64,000 bases of DNA, taken from the NCBI RefSeq assembly GCF_025370935.1, contig NC_133479.1, positions 1,875,182 to 1,939,181 on the forward strand, given 5' to 3'. The translations under genes and the position numbers were made by a program. This document shows positions 54,732 to 63,400 of the stretch, one piece after another. The stretch comes from Choristoneura fumiferana. Lineage: Eukaryota > Arthropoda > Insecta > Lepidoptera > Tortricidae. The notes beneath the pieces are model-generated. The model was not told where the DNA came from. It did no database searches and saw nothing but the letters and a program-made list of their open reading frames with translations. Each line of letters opens with the position of its first letter. Positions within the stretch are counted from its first letter, which is position 1.

Positions 54732-55804
54732 GCACCAATATCTGACACAACAAAGCGTGTGTAACATTTATATTAATATCTGACACGATGATCTGTCGTT
54801 CGCCGAGTTTAATTACGCACTTTTTGTTTCGTAGACAGTTATTGCCAGACCTTTCCTTTGGTAGAGTAATGTTTGATATAATTTCGTTACGCTTATCATT
54901 TGTTTCGCCGAGTAGGCAGTAGGAAGAAATCGATACGCAGTTACGTTTAATCGATTGTCTGTTTCGTAACTGCTTCAGTTAACCGAACAACCGTTGAATT
55001 TTTATACACTTAATACACGTATGACATTGCCAATAAAAAAATAATGATTTGAATAACTATAGTAACTGTACTATTATCAAAGTGTAGCCAGCGAGGAGTG
55101 TTAGGTAGAATTGCGAAGAACAATACACAAACAACGTCTGCGAAACATTACATCCGCAAATCCATCGGCGTACCATTACTCGGCGGGCGAAACGTCTGCC
55201 AATCAATAATCGGCGTAAAAATTGTCTCGAAAATACAAACTGAAACATAGATGCACGGAAAAAACCAGAAAAAGAGACCAGCGCTGGGAATTCAACCCAG
55301 GTCCTCATCATTCCGTGCTGCGTGCTATACCCTTACACCGGGCCACCACTGGACAGAAGTACAGACACAATTTCTCCTATGCACGACATCTCAGCTTGTT
55401 TGTTTCTTATTTAGTCACTTAAGCAGCGACACTAGCGACATCTATGTTTTAGCCCTGTACTCCTGTCCAGTGGTGGTGTAGGGGTATAGCACGCAGCACG
55501 GAATGTTGAGGACCTGGATTCGATTCCCAGCGCTGGTCTCTTTTTTGTTTTTTTCTGTGCGTCTATGTTTCAGTTTGTATTTTCGATATGGATTTTACGG
55601 GATGACCGTAAGAGCACAGTGGTAAATGTAACAAAATTTGAAGTTGAAATAAAAAATACAAAAATACTCCAAAAACCAATCTTAGTAAAAATTGTCGGCA
55701 AATCATTATGTAACTATCTGATACGTCCTACCTTCCCTAGAAATAGATTCGTATTGTATTTCGTCTGATATTTATGCACGATTGGTTGTGTCAGATATTG
55801 GTGC
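54732..55804. mobile_element. about 1.1-kb inverted-repeat element carrying a nested retroposon
   Basis: GCACCAATATCTGACACAAC at 54732-54751 is a perfect 20-bp inverted repeat of the sequence at 55785-55804. Weaker pairing continues outward (ACCTGCACC against GGTGCTGGTGACTGTA). There is no recognisable transposase. A retroposon with its own target duplication occupies 55227-55684. Confidence 0.7.
55227..55684 (+). mobile_element. 458-bp retroposon with two head-to-head tRNA-like modules
   Basis: A perfect 12-bp duplication GTAAAAATTGTC flanks it (55215-55226 and 55685-55696). The first half holds a reversed tRNA-like module (GGGAATTCAACCCAGGTCCT near 55288). The second half holds a forward one (GTGGTGTAGGGGTATAGCAC at 55474, GACCTGGATTCGATTCCCAG at 55511). 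The two halves form a long inverted repeat bounded by GAAAATACAAACTGAAAC and TTTCAGTTTGTATTTTC. Its ends match the single-module element at 40009-40306, including TTTTACGGGATGACCGTAA and CCAAAAACCAAT. Confidence 0.85.
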
Positions 55805-56109
55805 TGGTGACTGTACTTTTAATAATACTATTGTTTATACCATCGTCATGCGTTCTTGTCATGCAGCCACTTAGCAGGCACTAAAATCTAGAATGTAACT
55901 GCCACTTGAGTTCTAGCGCTCACTCGGTTCGACCCAGTTGCTGCAACTAAGTGTTGTATGTCTATATGGAGAATGTACACTCGAACCAACTGAAGTTTAC
56001 CTCCGGGGTCATTTTTTTTCATCCTGTATTTTAAAACATACCTATACAATACAATCATTTTACCAGGAAATTCTCACAAGCCGATAACACACCATATAGT
56101 AATACTTCA

Positions 56110-56400
56110 AATCTTCAGTTCTTAATGAATGTATGTCCGTCGGTCTGGACGTGCGCGGCGGCTTCCTGCGCTACTTGGGCGGACGCGCGTGCGCATGCAT
56201 AAGTGAGGCGACGCTCGCGCCATCTGTTGGTCGCTCCCGACGAACTAAGTTTAAGACGAAGTTGTTGAAAAAATGAATTTCTGTCAAGTTTCTTGCGGCG
56301 CATTCTTCTTGGCAATGATGGTCTTTCCGAAAGCGCTGGTAGTTTAAAAAAATGACGTGTAACAGTGCCCATTGCGGCCTATTTACTGAATAAATGATTT
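56110..56400 (+). mobile_element. LINE 3'-end fragment
   Basis: TTTCTTGCGGCGCATTCTTC, AATGATGGTCTTTCCGAAAG and CAGTGCCCATTGCGGCCTAT end in GAATAAATGATTTGAA. It is the unbroken counterpart of the remnant at 1235-1880. Confidence 0.65.
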
Positions 56401-56416
56401 GAATTTTCAAAATGGA

Positions 56417-56688
56417 TTCAGCAGGGCTGATACGAAAGTCGAAAATCGTAGTTCGTGTCGTTTCGTCCCTCTCAGTCTCGTATTAAATAATATAAGCGTC
56501 AGTGGGATCACAAAACACGAAGTTCGAATTTTGCTCTTCGTACTACGAAAGTGCAATCGAACTTCGTATTTCACAGTCGCACGCGTCGCACGCGTCAGCA
56601 CGCTAATATTATTTAATACGAGAGTGACAGGGACGGTACGATACGAACTTTGATTTTAGAATTTCTTAGTAGCCCCCCAGAAATGCTT
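56417..56688. mobile_element. compound hairpin-MITE repeat
   Basis: GCAGGGCTGATACGAAAGTC, TCGTATTAAATAATATAAGC, CACGAAGTTCGAATTTTGCT, TTTAATACGAGAGTGACAGG and GGTACGATACGAACTTTGAT are units of the family at 26124-26385, arranged as two partly merged hairpins with an extra CGCACGCGTCGCACGCGTCA stretch. Confidence 0.7.
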
Positions 56689-57124
56689 TGTTTGACCAAA
56701 TATGTCCGTAAACGGTTTACGACGGAATTCACTTATGTTAGAATTAAAAACAATACCAAATCATTTACGAGAAAAAAGTGTGTCATACCTACAAATAAAT
56801 TTTCGCGTTTTGCTAAAAAACATTGTTTACCGTAGGTACACAATAATCTTTCTACTATCCCAAATTACCATCTCTATCAGTACATCCTCGGTACATCAAA
56901 CAAAAAACTCATTTTTCACCTGTTAACCTCAAAAGAGGTTACCTGTCAAACAAACTCTTCATCAAACCGCGGTTGGATATAACAACTGGCAACTGTTTCA
57001 TATCCGGACAAATATTTAGTCTGATGTAGTCCAGAACAAAGGAATATTTTTAACGGGTGTGTTGACAGCTTCTATACAACAGATCATGATGACGACTTAA
57101 GAGGATCGAATATAAACTCAGCGC
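56689..57124. other. no gene seen
   Basis: Short AT-rich frames only. GTTAACCTCAAAAGAGGTTACC at 56922-56943 is a small palindrome. Confidence 0.45.
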
Positions 57125-57135
57125 ATAGTTTCAGT

Positions 57136-57435
57136 TAATAGCCGTGTTGGCCTAGTGGTTTGACCTATCGCCTCTCAAGCAGAGGATCGTGGGTTCAAAC
57201 CCCGGCTCGCACCTCTAGTTTTTTAGAAATTCACGTGCAAAATTACATTTGAAATTTACCACGAGCTTTACGGAAGGAAAACTTAGGGAGGAAACCTGCA
57301 CAACCTGCGAAGCAATTCAATGGTGTGTGTGAAGTTCCCAATCCGCACTGGCCCTGCGTGGGAACTACATCCCAAGCCCTCTCATTCTGAGAGAAGGCCT
57401 CTGCCAGCAGTGGGCGTATATAGGCTGGGATGATG
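57136..57435 (+). mobile_element. intact 300-bp tRNA-derived SINE
   Basis: An 11-bp duplication ATAGTTTCAGT flanks it (57125-57135 and 57436-57446). The head has TGGCCTAGTGGTTTGACC (A-box-like) and GATCGTGGGTTCAAACCCCG (B-box-like). The body includes TTTACCACGAGC and AGTTCCCAATCCGCACTGG, and the tail is GGCGTATATAGGCTGGGATG plus ATG repeats. The tail resembles the (ATG)n ends of the RTE copies, as expected for a SINE mobilised by RTE machinery. Partial relatives are at 11905, 15456, 47515 and 51277. Confidence 0.92.
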
Positions 57436-57589
57436 ATAGTTTCAGTGGGTCAGAGCAGAGAGAACAATGTTTGTTTCTGAAATGATTTATTTTATTGTTA
57501 TTTAGTTTTTGAATGGTTAAAAAATGGACATTGATATTAGAGGTACTTGACAATTTGCACACCTGCTTCCAGGTTGAGTACGCATGGCC

Positions 57590-57680
57590 TAATATAATTT
57601 ATAAAATCTGTATGTAACCGTATTCGAGCAAATAAATTATTTCTTTCTTTCTTTATTTCTTTCTTTCTTTCTATGACAGG
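57590..57680 (+). mobile_element. retroposon 3' end with (TTTC)n tail
   Basis: GAGCAAATAAATTATTTCTT is followed by CTTT tetramers to 57672. It directly abuts the GAA-tailed repeat. Confidence 0.55.
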
Positions 57681-57837
57681 CTTCTTCTTCTTCTTCTCTT
57701 TTAAAATATGGTTTTTCTGTCCTAATTAATAGGACAATTTCGCCAGTGTCAAAGTAAACTCTCTTTGAGAGGGACGTTGTACGGTGGTTGTAGTTTTTGC
57801 AACTTGATAGTAAAATTCCAGAAACTACGTGGAGACT
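57681..57837 (-). repeat. (GAA)n-tailed repeat family, partial
   Basis: TTCTTCTTCTTCTCTTTTAA, CCTAATTAATAGGACAATTT and CTCTCTTTGAGAGGGACGTT match 10745-11078 and are truncated after CGTGGAGACT. An RTE scrap (CCGGCTGATGATGATGATGA) follows. Confidence 0.72.
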
Positions 57838-57866
57838 GATGATTCCGGCTGATGATGATGATGATG

Positions 57867-58084
57867 TATTAAATCTTAAGATGATCTTCTTAAAGGCCAC
57901 GTGTCTACAAGTGTCGGGCAACAGATCACGCGATGACAGCTTAACGGCGTGCGCGCAGATTCGTTAGTTATCGCGGTTAGAGTGATGTGTCGAGTGTCAT
58001 CACGCAATTAAAAGCACTAAAACTTTGTTGCTTCATAGATATAAGTACCTTAGAAAAATCTTATTATAAATAGGATCTAAATAA
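57867..58084. other. no gene seen
   Basis: Unrecognised sequence between two repeats. Confidence 0.45.
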
Positions 58085-58275
58085 ACAGAAATCCCGCTAA
58101 TATTAAAAATGCGAAAGTTACCTTATCACGTCGAAACCGTTGAACCGATTTAGATGAAAATCGGTATACAAATAGATAGAGTCCTGGGGAAGGACATAGG
58201 ATAGTTTTTATCGCGGAAAATTGCAGTTGCGGGAAAGCGATAAACGAATTCTATATACGCGGAGTCGTGGCAACA
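58085..58275 (+). mobile_element. Helitron-like element, subtype of 5252-5478
   Basis: ATCCCGCTAATATTAAAAAT, GTCCTGGGGAAGGACATAGG and ATAGTTTTTATCGCGGAAAA are shared with 5252-5478. The 3' CTAG is eroded. Confidence 0.6.
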
Positions 58276-58324
58276 GTTACTAATGAACTAATAAAAACAA
58301 ATTACTTTTCTCACTCCTTTCTCA

Positions 58325-58440
58325 TATCCGGCAACAAGCTGGCGTAAACTGGATGCGAGTGGCAATAAATAGGCAAGACTGGAAAAGTAGAGAGGAGGCC
58401 TATGTCCGTAGACGGGCGCTATAAGGGCTGCTATAGATAG
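58325..58440 (+). pseudogene. RTE-type 3' scrap
   Basis: TGGATGCGAGTGGCAATAAA, GAGAGGAGGCCTATGTCCGT and GACGGGCGCTATAAGGGCTG are a worn version of the RTE C-terminal end. Confidence 0.55.
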
Positions 58441-58626
58441 TTATAGATAGACTTTTCTCACCACCGACGTCAAGGTAAAAGGTTAAGCGAAGTAGTGGTA
58501 TTTAGTTTATTGATATGAACCTATGCACAAATTATTTAAATAAATAGAAATAAGTTTGTTTTTGTAATATATTTTTGGTGGGTGCTAATTTTTTTACAAT
58601 ATTATTCTTATAAGCAAAATGCAGTT

Positions 58627-58800
58627 TTTTTTTATTCGAATGGATGGAAACGAGCAAGTGGGTCTCCTGATGGTAAGAGATCACCACCGCCCATAAACAT
58701 CTCCAACACCAGGGGTACTGCACTGCTGCTTCACGGCAGGATTAGCGAGCAAGATGGTGGTAGCAATCCAGGCGGACTGCACAAGGTCCTACCACCTGTC
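58627..58800 (-). mobile_element. poly(A)-ended retroposon, internally deleted
   Basis: A T-run, GAATGGATGGAAACGAGCAA, GAGATCACCACCGCCCATAA and CTTCACGGCAGGATTAGCGA match 7297-7585, with the middle missing. Confidence 0.75.
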
Positions 58801-58954
58801 AAGCACTTATGAATGTCAAAAAAAATCTACCACCGCTTCGGAAAAACCTCTGTTGAGAAGAATCCGGCAAGAAACTCAACGAGGTATATTTTTTAAACAG
58901 ATTCACAATATTATTAAATGACGTGTATACATCACAAGTATTTTGCGTTTTGAT

Positions 58955-59082
58955 AGAAGAACTAAAGCCACCGACATAGCACGAAAAATATGCAAGTTAA
59001 AGCGGCAATGGCTGGGCCACACCGCTCTAAGAACAGATAAACTTTGGAGAAGTCCTCGAGTGGCGGTGGATGCAGTGTGCCC
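58955..59082 (+). pseudogene. RTE-type C-terminal scrap
   Basis: GAACTAAAGCCACCGACATA, GCAAGTTAAAGCGGCAATGG and GTGGATGCAGTGTGCCCATC give the TKATDIARKICKLKRQW motif and a deleted remainder. A MITE interrupts it on the right. Confidence 0.65.
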
Positions 59083-59088
59083 ATCTAA

Positions 59089-59517
59089 TGAGGGCTATCG
59101 CGTATGAATTCGCCACTAGAGGCGCTAGTGTAGCGTGAGCTGAGTGAGGTCTCCGAAATGTCAAATCTCATAGTTTTTGGGTGAGCTACGCGGGTTTATT
59201 TAAAATTAGAATAATTTTGTGAATATTTTGCAATGTCTGAAATTAATTATGGCAAATATGCGTTCCCGGGCAATGAATGTCTGTGTTTTCAAGTTTTGTC
59301 TTTCGGAAACCTTTGTCCTCCCTTTTTTCGGAACAAAACGGGGACTATGCAACACTGTGGCATGCTCGATATTTTTATGGTACGGTTTTAATGTGTATTA
59401 AATATGATTTTAATCTAAACTTTGTCTTCACGCCCGTAATAACAGACTTTGAAAGCCACACTTAAAAACCTCACGCAACAGTGCGCCATCTAGTGAGACA
59501 AAAAACGACAGCCCTCA
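59089..59517 (+). mobile_element. 429-bp MITE immediately upstream of the netrin exon
   Basis: It runs from TGAGGGCTATCGCGTATGAA to ACAAAAAACGACAGCCCTCA, the same family and orientation as 23641-24063. The flanks are CTAA and TTGG, so no clear target duplication is seen. Only 45 bp separate it from the first exon base, which places it in the usual branch-point and polypyrimidine zone. Confidence 0.9.
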
Positions 59518-59562
59518 TTGGCCGACGATGCAACAGTTATTAAAAGCTACCATTTGTTCCAG

Positions 59563-59751
59563 AATGCAACTGCAACGGGCACGCGCGCCGCTGCCGCTTC
59601 AACATGGAGCTGTACAAGCTGTCTGGTCGCGCCAGCGGCGGCGTGTGCCTCAAGTGCCGGCACTTCACGGCCGGCCGGCACTGCCACTACTGCCGCGAGG
59701 GCTACTACCGCGACCCCGCCAAGCCCATCACGCACAAGAAGGCGTGCAAAC
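59563..59751 (+). CDS. Net: netrin, exon encoding laminin EGF-like domain 2 (partial gene)
   Basis: Netrins are secreted axon-guidance ligands that bind DCC/Frazzled and UNC-5 receptors. They consist of a laminin N-terminal domain, three laminin-type EGF-like (LE) domains and a C-terminal NTR domain. This exon translates (after two bases that complete a split codon) to 62 residues starting CNCNGHARRCRFNMELYKLS, then GGVCLKCRHFTAGRHCHYC, EGYYRD and KPITHKKACK. That is the highly conserved LE2 domain with all eight cysteines (residues 1, 3, 10, 28, 31, 40, 43 and 61). It begins after CCAG (59559-59562) and ends before GTGAGTA (59752-59758), and a single base of the next split codon precedes the donor. 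No stop or frameshift is present. The polypyrimidine tract is weak (CATTTGTTCCAG), possibly because a MITE lies just upstream. The LamNT, LE1, LE3 and NTR exons are not in the window. Netrin identity is firm; which insect paralogue (A or B) cannot be told from this domain. Confidence 0.93.
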
Positions 59752-59758
59752 GTGAGTA
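59752..59758 (+). promoter_or_regulatory. 5' splice site of the netrin exon
   Basis: GTGAGTA is a strong U1-complementary donor, directly after the codons for KACK plus one base. It supports the exon boundary. Confidence 0.88.
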
Positions 59759-59819
59759 CCATTTACCCCACAAGATCGTATGATGTTTGAAAGGCTCTAA
59801 ACGACATTTTTTTACTACT

Positions 59820-60228
59820 TCTGTCATGAAATGGTGAGTAAACAACACCAACATGGCGCGCCACAACACTGTCTGCAGCCCCTCGCAACCATACGCCGCC
59901 AGCGACCCTCTTAAGGTCGTCCGTCCACCGTGCCTCAGGACACCCTCCCTACTACGTTTTCCCGTCCGTGGTCTCCATTCAAGGACTCGTCTGCTCCACC
60001 GTTCATCGGTCCTGCGACAGACTTTGCCAGCCCAACGCCACTTCAGCGAACTAATTCTCTGAGGAACATCGGTAACTTTCGTTCTATGTCGGATAATGTG
60101 ATTTCGGATTTTATCCTTCAAAGAAACCCCTAGCATTGCTCTCTCCATAGCTCGCTGAGTGACCTTGAATTTGTGGATTAGCCTCGGAGTCAAGTTCCAC
60201 GTTTCGGCTCCGTAGGTTAAAACTAGTA
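59820..60228 (-). pseudogene. RTE-type reverse transcriptase C-terminal remnant in the netrin intron
   Basis: The minus-strand frame gives LTYGAETWNLTPRLIHKFKV, RAMERAMLGVSLKDKIRN, SLKWRWAGKVCRRTDERWSR and VLEWRPRTGK. It then decays to a stop-free but off-motif end. It lies about 70 bp downstream of the netrin donor site and in antisense to the gene. The endonuclease and RT core are absent. Confidence 0.85.
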
Positions 60229-60984
60229 GGACGCACTGGCTACCGCCATCTAGTGATCTATTGCCTATAACATTAATAATAAAACTTTACTTAAACCAAA
60301 TCCGCTTTAACTTTCATTAAAGCGTATTTAAGATACAATAAGACTGTCCAACAGTAATGAAATAAATATAATTAAGCGCTTAAACATGTTAAAAAGACCT
60401 TCAAAAGAAACATTAACTTAAATGCCACGAATTCACGCTTCAATAAAAGTTTGTTTCGTGCTATAAAGAAGGGTATAAAAAAAGTTTTTTATTAACTAAA
60501 GTACGTAAAAAGTCTGTAACTGAGTGAGTGAAAGTTTTTCAACTCCGTTTTGGCTCCCAAAGGGCAGTCATGTTATATTAAAGCACGTTTCAACTTCTGA
60601 TGGGAACATTACTTGTTATTTAATGTACATTTACGACTGTACGCTAAATCAGCATTGCTTTTATTGCTCGCTTTTTAATACACCTGTAACTTTTAATACG
60701 CGTTATTCATAAAAGTTCTAAGAACGAAAATCATTGCAATTGAAACGTATTTTTAGGTTTTCGTACCTCAAAAGGAAAAAACTCTGGACGCATCAAGCTG
60801 CAATAATGTGATATACTCAGGTCCGCTACTTCTTGAAGTAGTGAAAAATCAATAAAGATGTATTTCAGGAGAATTGTTGGTTAATTAATAGCTTTCACTT
60901 TTTGCCCTGTTATTTGTTGTTGTTGTCGTATGGTACCCCAGTGGTACAAAGGGCCTTCGTGAGACATCGCCATCCGCTCCTGAG
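60229..60984. other. no gene seen
   Basis: AT-rich sequence, probably netrin intron. TAGGTTTTCGTACCTCAAAA near 60750 is a dispersed-repeat scrap. Confidence 0.45.
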
Positions 60985-60987
60985 GGG

Positions 60988-61117
60988 TTACCGCGAAACT
61001 CGCAAATCGAAGTTCGTATCGCACCGTCCCTTTCACTCGCGTATTAAATGACATATGCGTCTGCGGGACGGCAACATACGAAGTTCGAGTTTTGCACTTC
61101 ATGGTATAGGGCCTGTC
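60988..61117. mobile_element. hairpin MITE
   Basis: CGCGAAACTCGCAAATCGAA, GCACCGTCCCTTTCACTCGC, GGGACGGCAACATACGAAGT and CACTTCATGGTATAGGGCCT match unit 1 at 26124-26253. Confidence 0.78.
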
Positions 61118-61369
61118 CTGCGCCTGTTGCTCCGCGTCCCTGTTACTTAATTTGTTTAAAAAGCTATTATAGGAGTTTTATAACATTTTCTTTTATTTTA
61201 TATTGTTTTATCTTAATTATGTTGCTATCAAGTGTTAAAATTTAGCTAAGGCACCTTCAAATCTACTGTTAATCATAAAATAAACAGAGGCATAAGAAAT
61301 TTTCCTGTAATTTGCAAGTCTAAGGTGACTAACAACTATATAGGCTCCGATCGAAGTGAAATCATCAGT
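61118..61369. other. no gene seen
   Basis: Short unrecognised AT-rich stretch. Confidence 0.4.
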
Positions 61370-61500
61370 GGACTTCAATCCCACTAATATAATAAATTCG
61401 AAAGTTTGTGAGTCTGTTCGTTTGTTTGTTACTTCATCATGTCTAAACCGCTGAACTTCTCGAGGAAGGACATAGGATAGTTTTTATCCCAGACTGAAAA
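61370..61500 (+). mobile_element. Helitron-like 5' fragment
   Basis: CAATCCCACTAATATAATAA, AGTTTGTGAGTCTGTTCGTT and AGGATAGTTTTTATCCCAGA follow the subtype of 5252-5478. Confidence 0.6.
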
Positions 61501-61540
61501 TCAGAAACGAAACAAAACATATATAAACTATGAAACAATA

Positions 61541-61745
61541 ATCCATACTAATATTATAAATGCGAAAGTGTGTGTATTTGTATGTTTGTGTGTTTGTATG
61601 TTTGTCCGTCTTTCACGTCGAAACGGAGCGACGGATCGACATGATTCTTAGCAAAGAGATAGTTTATGGGCCCGAAAGTGACATAGGCTACTTTTTATCT
61701 CGGAAAAATGCACAGTTCCCGAGGGAACAGCGCATGAGAACCGAA
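61541..61745 (+). mobile_element. Helitron-like element, short subtype
   Basis: ATCCATACTAATATTATAAA is the best preserved 5' end of the family here. It is followed by CGTCTTTCACGTCGAAACGG, CATAGGCTACTTTTTATCTC and GCACAGTTCCCGAGGGAACA. The 3' hairpin and CTAG are missing. Confidence 0.75.
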
Positions 61746-62149
61746 TTACTTTTCACATACGAACTGAAACATCAAAGCATCAGCAAAACAAACGGGATAA
61801 AAACTAGGAAAAACAAAAGGCGACCACAGGCCATTTGTCGGCCTCTCAAATGGGATGCACCATAAAAATATCCCGGGAAATAGTGCGGGAAACGGCCGGG
61901 ATAGGGGCCAAATCACGCCCCTGGGAGCCAACAGTACTTTATCTGAAACACATTGAGTTTTGCCGACGCTACCTATGCTTTCATTGCTTTCATTGCAATG
62001 TCAGGTGATTTTGTTAGTTGTTAGTTAGGTGATTGCGTCGGAATATGAATCGGTGGTTACTTATTTCTGAAACTTTGAATAAGTTCATATTTTTACACTT
62101 GACTGTACGTACGATTTAAGCAATAAAGCTGTAGTGGTTAGTGATTGGT
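61746..62149. other. no gene seen
   Basis: Frames of 60-100 codons near 61560-61931 overlap repeat sequence and each other. No domain is recognised. Confidence 0.45.
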
Positions 62150-62235
62150 AGATGGACGAATGGCCGCGGGCTCTCGTTGGATGCAGGTCGGTTCCAACCG
62201 AAGCAATTGGAGATCTATGGGGGAACCCAGTGTGA
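62150..62235 (+). pseudogene. LINE (RTE-type) 3' scrap
   Basis: CTCGTTGGATGCAGGTCGGT and CGAAGCAATTGGAGATCTAT encode a worn WMQV-NRSNWRSM-like tail. Confidence 0.5.
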
Positions 62236-62254
62236 AATAGTGAACGTCCTATGA

Positions 62255-62375
62255 GTAATGTGTATGTATGTATGTAAACTCTTTATTGCACATAAAAAAT
62301 AAACATACAAATACACAGAGAGGAGAACAAAGGCGAGCTTATCCCTGAAAGGATCTCTTCCAGCTAACCTAATGG
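62255..62375 (-). mobile_element. retroposon 3' end with (GTAT)n tail
   Basis: GTATGTATGTATGTAAACTC and TTTATTGCACATAAAAAATA resemble 1879-1946. The body has AAAGGATCTCTTCCAGCTAA, which also resembles 7165-7180. Confidence 0.6.
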
Positions 62376-62730
62376 GGTGATGATTATAATGAACTAGGCT
62401 TATAACCTACAGGCCTACTCTACCTGTAGCTCATTAAGCCCTCGTGCGTTCGAGTCCAGGCTCATGAAACGAAATGAAATGTTTATTTGCGGAATTAAAG
62501 ATAGATACTTAATTGCTATTCTACCGTCGTAACCTGTTCTAATGACTGAGCATAGAAAATATTGTGTTACGGAAGCATAAGCAGATAATTCAGGATTCTT
62601 CATATTTTATCTTGAAATTTTCCGTACTGGATGGATGGATTAACTTGTATGAACTAGTTAAATGATTTTCTAAGTTAAGCATTGGCGTTTTGATTTTATA
62701 AATCAGTTAACTACTCATATTTTTAGTTCG

Positions 62731-62961
62731 ATAATGACGTTTAAGACCGCTAAGCTGCAGTGGGACTGGGCTGGTCATGTCTGCCGCATGCATCCAGACC
62801 GATGGTCACGAATCGTTACCGAATGGGTTCCGAAGGATGGCCAAAGGAGCAGAGGCAGACCCAAGAGGAGATGGCGGGACGACCTGAGCGCTTTTCAGCT
62901 CGATTGGCAGGTGCATGCTGATGATAGAGACGAGTGGCGAAAGAAAGGGAAAGCTACATAA
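62731..62961 (+). pseudogene. non-LTR retrotransposon C-terminal remnant, second lineage
   Basis: The 75-codon frame contains KLQWDWAGHVCRMHPDRWSR, TEWVPKDGQRSRGRPKRRWR and DDLSAF. It has the same WAGH-RW-EW-GRP-RW-DD order as the RTE tails, but its spacing and wording (HVCRMHPDRW) mark a different lineage from the HIARRTDGRWG type at 26846. It is truncated upstream. Confidence 0.78.
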
Positions 62962-63184
62962 AAAAATTGACGTTTAACCAAAAAAGTACATTATGAAAAG
63001 CATAATGTTTAAATTACATAACTATCAGGGGTATATTACATATTATATACTTACAGTTAGGTCCTGTCTAGGACTAAATGCCAACCTAACATATTTTTTA
63101 TTCATCAAGAAGCAATCACATCGTATAGGTTTTTCGCGGAGCTCTCATTCGTTTACTTTTCATTGTTATATAAAATATACATTA

Positions 63185-63400
63185 TCGACTGGATGGCCAA
63201 GTGGTTAGGGAACCTAACTACGAAGCTTGAGGTTCCGGGTTTGATTCCCGGCCGGGGCAGATATTTGTATGAATAATACGAATGTTTGTTCTCGGGTCTT
63301 GGATGTTCAATATGTATTTATCTATATAAATATGCTTATCCGTTGCCTAGTATCCATAGTACAAGCTTGAAGTGTCCCATGATATTTATTTAAGTTTTAA
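63185..63400 (+). mobile_element. tRNA-derived SINE
   Basis: GGATGGCCAAGTGGTTAGGG (A-box-like) and GGTTCCGGGTTTGATTCCCG (B-box-like) are followed by GGCAGATATTTGTATGAATA, TGTTCTCGGGTCTTGGATGT and CCATGATATTTATT. It is the only + strand member of the family at 28330-28600. Confidence 0.85.

Noticed and set aside
59089..59401. 60-codon frame upstream of the netrin exon as an extra exon
   Set aside because: The frame lies wholly inside a MITE whose other copies have the same frame in unrelated places.
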